From the NCBI GenBank assembly GCA_963741615.1, contig CAVUIU010000030.1, positions 248,001 to 312,000 of the forward strand: DNA of 64,000 nucleotides. The letters are read 5' to 3'. Both the position numbers and the translations under genes were made by a program. Shown in pieces: positions 61,523-64,000 of the stretch (its first letter is position 1; every line of letters begins with the position of its first letter). The notes under the pieces are model-generated. The model saw nothing but the letters and a program-made list of their open reading frames with translations, did no database searches and was not told the origin of the DNA. Origin of the DNA: UBA9676 sp963741615 (GTDB lineage: Bacteria; Actinomycetota; Actinomycetes; Streptosporangiales; Streptosporangiaceae).

Positions 61523-62546
61523 TAACGATTTTGCTGAGGCCTGGGTAGCTGGCTGGTCGTCCGAAGGCGATGCCCACTTGCAATGGGCTGGCGGTGGGGA
61601 TGCCCTTGGCGGCCACGGCCGCGATAATGCGTTTGTAGTCGCTGTAGCAGTACCGCTCATTGTCGTTCGACCAGTGCAGGGCCGGGTTGGGCGAGGTGCA
61701 GTTCCAGCGGATCGTGCTGGAGGTGTAGGGCGGGTTGGTGCCCGTGACCAGCACATAAGCCTGGATGGTCATCCACTGGCCCGGCCGCAGCGCGTTGATG
61801 GCGGCGATGACGCTGGTCGGCGTGTCATAGCGGTTGGTGGCGCCGGCGATGCGGTAGCAGGCGGCGGCGGGGTCGTTGCAGCTGCCGCCGTCCACGGCCA
61901 AGGTCCGCTGCCAAAACGGCGCGGTGGTGGCCGCCGACTGAAGCGTGAGCCCGTTGTTGCCGTACATGCGGCCCCACGCGAAGCACCGGGCGCCGTATTG
62001 CTGCTGGAGCGCCAGGGTGCCGGTGGCGGTCCCCGGGTAGGCGATCAGCCCGTGGGCGCCGCGAAGGCCGTGCGCGTCGATGGCTTCCGCCGAGCCGCAG
62101 GTCTCGGCGAACGCCTGCGCCGCCGACAGCTTGGACAGATCGCCCGTCGGGTAGGTCGCGGTATGGCTGACAAACGACCACCCATACTTAGACCCCAGGG
62201 CCGCCGCCTGCGACCACGAAGCGCTCTTGGTCGAGTTGTAGTGCACGCAGCCGGCATTGACGGCATCGGTCCGGCTGGTCACGATCGTGCCGGTGCCGCG
62301 CATCCCGAGCGAAGCCAGATACGGCGCCACGGTGGTGTCCAGCCGGGCGATGTTGGTGTTGTTGGCGACGCAGTTATCGGCCGCAGTCATCTCGGTGCGC
62401 GAGAACAACAGCGTCACGAACGGCCCCGGCGCCCCAGCCACGGCAGGCGCCGCTGCCAGGCCCGAGGCGCCCAGGAAAGCCAGCAGCGCCAGCACGCTCA
62501 AACCGATCGCGAGTCGGCGCGGCGAGCGCCACATCCTGCGATTCAT
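61263..62546 (-). CDS. Secreted protein, 3' end replaced by ISAs1 relic
   Basis: From ATG 62546: signal peptide with RLAIGLSVLALLAFLGASGL ending near AVAGA, then a mature domain with LLFSRTEMTAADNCVANNTN, GTIVTSRTDAVNAGCVHYNS and GWSFVSHTATYPTGDLSKLS. Six or more cysteines could form disulfides. The pattern is loosely like NodB-type polysaccharide deacetylases, but no metal triad is clear, so I leave function open. After VGIAFGRPASYPGLS (about 61535) the frame reads antisense to the transposase relic as Arg-rich nonsense to 61263; the true C-terminus is lost or lies near the junction. Confidence 0.65.
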   Translation of the reverse strand: MNRRMWRSPRRLAIGLSVLALLAFLGASGLAAAPAVAGAPGPFVTLLFSRTEMTAADNCVANNTNIARLDTTVAPYLASLGMRGTGTIVTSRTDAVNAGCVHYNSTKSASWSQAAALGSKYGWSFVSHTATYPTGDLSKLSAAQAFAETCGSAEAIDAHGLRGAHGLIAYPGTATGTLALQQQYGARCFAWGRMYGNNGLTLQSAATTAPFWQRTLAVDGGSCNDPAAACYRIAGATNRYDTPTSVIAAINALRPGQWMTIQAYVLVTGTNPPYTSSTIRWNCTSPNPALHWSNDNERYCYSDYKRIIAAVAAKGIPTASPLQVGIAFGRPASYPGLSKIVIISYILSCRYSRRLCGADRGDARGPGQAQDGDGQLRRVAMTRGPLAVRTGRVLRRRSRRGPSAGGPRWPCGRGRRWPAAGGWPGPG

Positions 62547-62690
62547 CTGTCCCCCATGATGGTGAACCACGAGCGCCCGGCTCAGTCCGTGACACTGGCG
62601 ATTGCGGCAAACGCGACGCTGAAGGACATGCCGGTCACTCACGGAGACAGAGCGCAATCTGGTTCATTGAAAGCGCCGCCCTGGTTTCAC

Positions 62691-62709
62691 CAGCAGGGCC
62701 AAAGGTCCC
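62691..62709 (-). promoter_or_regulatory. Shared 19-bp element, copy 2
   Basis: CAGCAGGGCCAAAGGTCCC, identical to 59894-59912, lying 145 bp upstream of the ATG at 62546 within a longer conserved leader (62590-62730). Presumed regulatory. Confidence 0.45.
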
Positions 62710-62889
62710 GCCCCCGCAAGAAGAACGGTCCCCCGCGGCCTACCCAGTTCTCGGACGCGCCGACGGCCAAGGCCGAACTGGGGAACGGCCAGGGCCGAAC
62801 TGGAGGATTAGCCCAGCCGCCCCGCCGCCCCGGTACCGGCCGTCATCGCCGCCCTGGCCGCGCGGGTGGGGTTCCTGTGCTATCCCCGT

Positions 62890-63104
62890 TCGGCCGCTGC
62901 CCAAGTGCAAGGGCACCGGGCACATCAAGCGCGGGCCCAGGCGCCGCCCGGTGTGTCCCCGGTGCAAGGGCCAGCGGCGCGTCCAGCGCCGCGGCCTCCC
63001 GCACCATCCACCGGGCCGCCCGCAAGATCCGCCATGGCAGGCAAGCCGCCACCAGATACCAGCAGGAGGAGGAGGAGGAGGAGAGCCACCATGGGCATTC
63101 CTGA
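62890..63104 (+). pseudogene. Small zinc-ribbon protein, degenerate
   Basis: One frame reads LPKCKGTGHIKRGPRRRPVC and PRCKGQRRVQRRG, a two-knuckle zinc ribbon. Near 62998 the sense continues in another frame as TIHRAARKIRHGRQAATRYQ and an acidic tail ending SHHGHS at 63104. Such small CxxC...CPRCKGxGRR proteins occur beside transfer genes of Streptomyces integrative elements. No clear start. The tail is made by the GAGGAG run that also serves as ribosome site for the next gene. Confidence 0.4.
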
Positions 63105-63477
63105 CGGCGCACATACCCACGGCAGCGGCAGCGGCCTGGGAACGGCCGTGCTCGTGCTCGCCAGCGCCGCCCTGGCGGTGAAACTCGCCGGGCCGGTCCT
63201 GGACGCCGTGGGCGAGCTGGTCCACGTTTTCCTGCTCGTGGCGGCGGGAATCGTCGCCGTAGGCGCCGCTGGCCTGGTGGGCTTGCTCGCATGGCGGTGG
63301 CGCCGCTGGCAGAAAGACGCGGCCCGCGCCAAGCCCCCGACAATCGTGGCGCGGGCCGCTCAGCCGACCCCGCAGCCGCGGCCCGCGATCGAACGGGCGC
63401 CAGAGGTCCACCTGCATCTGCATGGCGTCACCGCCGAGGACATCGCCGCCATCATCCGCCAGCAGGAGGACAACTAG
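63091..63477 (+). CDS. Small two-TM protein of integrative-element type
   Basis: 128 aa from ATG 63091, behind an unusually long GGAGGAGGAGGAGGAGGAG run. Two hydrophobic helices (about 14-34 and 44-68), a basic WRWRRWQKDAAR stop-transfer, a Pro/Gln linker and a C-terminal ERAPEVHLHLHGVTAEDIAA motif. The layout matches small membrane proteins in Streptomyces integrative elements near tra genes. Function unknown. Confidence 0.65.
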   Translation: MGIPDGAHTHGSGSGLGTAVLVLASAALAVKLAGPVLDAVGELVHVFLLVAAGIVAVGAAGLVGLLAWRWRRWQKDAARAKPPTIVARAAQPTPQPRPAIERAPEVHLHLHGVTAEDIAAIIRQQEDN

Positions 63478-63812
63478 CCCAGCACCACGGGCGAGGGCAC
63501 AGCGCCCGGCCTGGCAAGAGGTCGCCTGCGGCGCCCCCATATGGGGCCCCGCGTGCGCTGCAGGCTCCCCAGCCACGCCACAGGGCGCAGCCGAAACTAC
63601 CAGCGACAAGAGCCTCTTTCTGTTACAGCCCACGTACAGCACTCGCCGCAGACCGCTAACTCCGCCGCTCGCACCGGAACCCGATGTAAACCAGCAAGGA
63701 CCCCCGAACGTCCCGTAATACCCGCAGATCGTGGGGAGCCCCGCTGATAGCGGCCGTTGCGGGCTCCCACAATCATGCAGGAAGATTTCGGCAGCCCCGT
63801 GGCAGGCGGACC
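63478..63812. other. Gene-free gap with two palindromes
   Basis: 335 bp without a convincing gene. It holds the 12-bp perfect palindrome CCCCATATGGGG (63535-63546). A larger hairpin lies at 63731-63770: GTGGGGAGCCCCGC pairs with GCGGGCTCCCAC apart from two bulged bases, with CCGC/GCGG pairing inside. Possible roles are terminator or a transfer/replication site of an integrated element. Confidence 0.5.
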
Positions 63813-63959
63813 ATGCACGAGAAGCTGGAAATGCGCACCAGCCACCGTACGCGGGCACGGCGGTGGGGTCTCGCGCTGCTGTGGGCGGCCGGGATCTTGG
63901 TGCTGGCCTTGGCGCCTGCGGTCATTTTTGTCGCCGTCTACCGGATTGAGGGTGTCTGA
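63813..63959 (+). CDS. Small membrane protein (48 aa)
   Basis: ATG 63813 with GGCAGGCGG upstream. Basic N-terminus (SHRTRARRW), then one hydrophobic helix GLALLWAAGILVLALAPAVI and a short VYRIEGV tail. Too short for family assignment. The arrangement resembles the small single-TM proteins that precede transfer genes in actinomycete integrative elements. Confidence 0.5.
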   Translation: MHEKLEMRTSHRTRARRWGLALLWAAGILVLALAPAVIFVAVYRIEGV

Positions 63960-64000
63960 TCCTCGCGGATCTGCCGTGACCGCTACCACACCGACCGGCA

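Noticed and set aside
61578..63104. Long plus-strand frame of about 500 codons
   Set aside because: It is antisense to the secreted protein with a clear signal peptide. Only its last part (63000-63104) may be real, as the tail of a degenerate zinc-ribbon gene.

Overview
The window is very GC-rich DNA. Genes are tightly packed, with many 4-bp ATGA/GTGA stop-start overlaps and frequent GTG starts. The gene families (SoxR with a Fe-S cluster but no SoxS, type 1 encapsulin with a DyP peroxidase, PadR/MerR/GntR regulators, DUF6510- and DUF6458-type small proteins, IS110/IS256/ISAs1/IS1380 elements) point to a filamentous actinomycete. Streptosporangiaceae/Thermomonosporaceae would fit, but that is an inference. 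I recognised no rRNA, tRNA or CRISPR array.

Region 1 (1-20 kb) is core-like and accessory metabolism. It holds the start of a queA-like gene coupled to an SDR oxidoreductase and divergent from soxR; a PhyH dioxygenase; a DUF1269-sulfatase fusion followed by an aquaporin and a sulfatase-maturase-type radical SAM protein; an enolase-superfamily enzyme; a secreted phosphoesterase with a YVTN propeller; glutamate decarboxylase with a membrane protein; hemolysin-III; a TraR/DksA zinc protein; two methyltransferases and DUF302. Two genes (pentapeptide-repeat, GrpB) survive only as N-terminus joined to C-terminus.

Region 2 (20-36 kb) is signalling and redox. It has a STAND ATPase with a cyclase-like head and TPR tail; a membrane GT2 glycosyltransferase; an encapsulin/DyP nanocompartment operon with a visible cargo peptide; a molybdopterin oxidoreductase, flavin reductase and zinc-ribbon operon; and an operon of REC-flavoprotein fusion, cyclic-nucleotide-binding-domain histidine kinase and UBP zinc finger.

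Region 3 (36-50 kb) has CorA, an amidohydrolase preceded by a perfect 15-bp inverted repeat, and a TPP riboswitch that leads a small protein, an APH-fold kinase and a GNAT enzyme. It continues with a CDF transporter, phospholipase D, and an MFS / PLP-lyase-like / FGGY-kinase operon.

Region 4 (50-64 kb) is a mobile and decaying zone. Small GntR, zinc-ribbon and membrane genes resemble actinomycete integrative-element cargo. There are an IS1380 fragment, an intact IS110 with a possible bridge-RNA region, an IS256 copy that split a secreted repeat-protein gene (12-bp flanking direct repeat), and an ISAs1 relic abutting a second secreted protein. The two secreted genes share a conserved upstream region.

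Four otherwise normal genes (phosphoesterase, flavin reductase, FGGY kinase, WD40 protein) each carry one frameshift that one extra G or C in a short G/C run would repair. This may be a sequencing artefact, and those reading frames should be read with that in mind.
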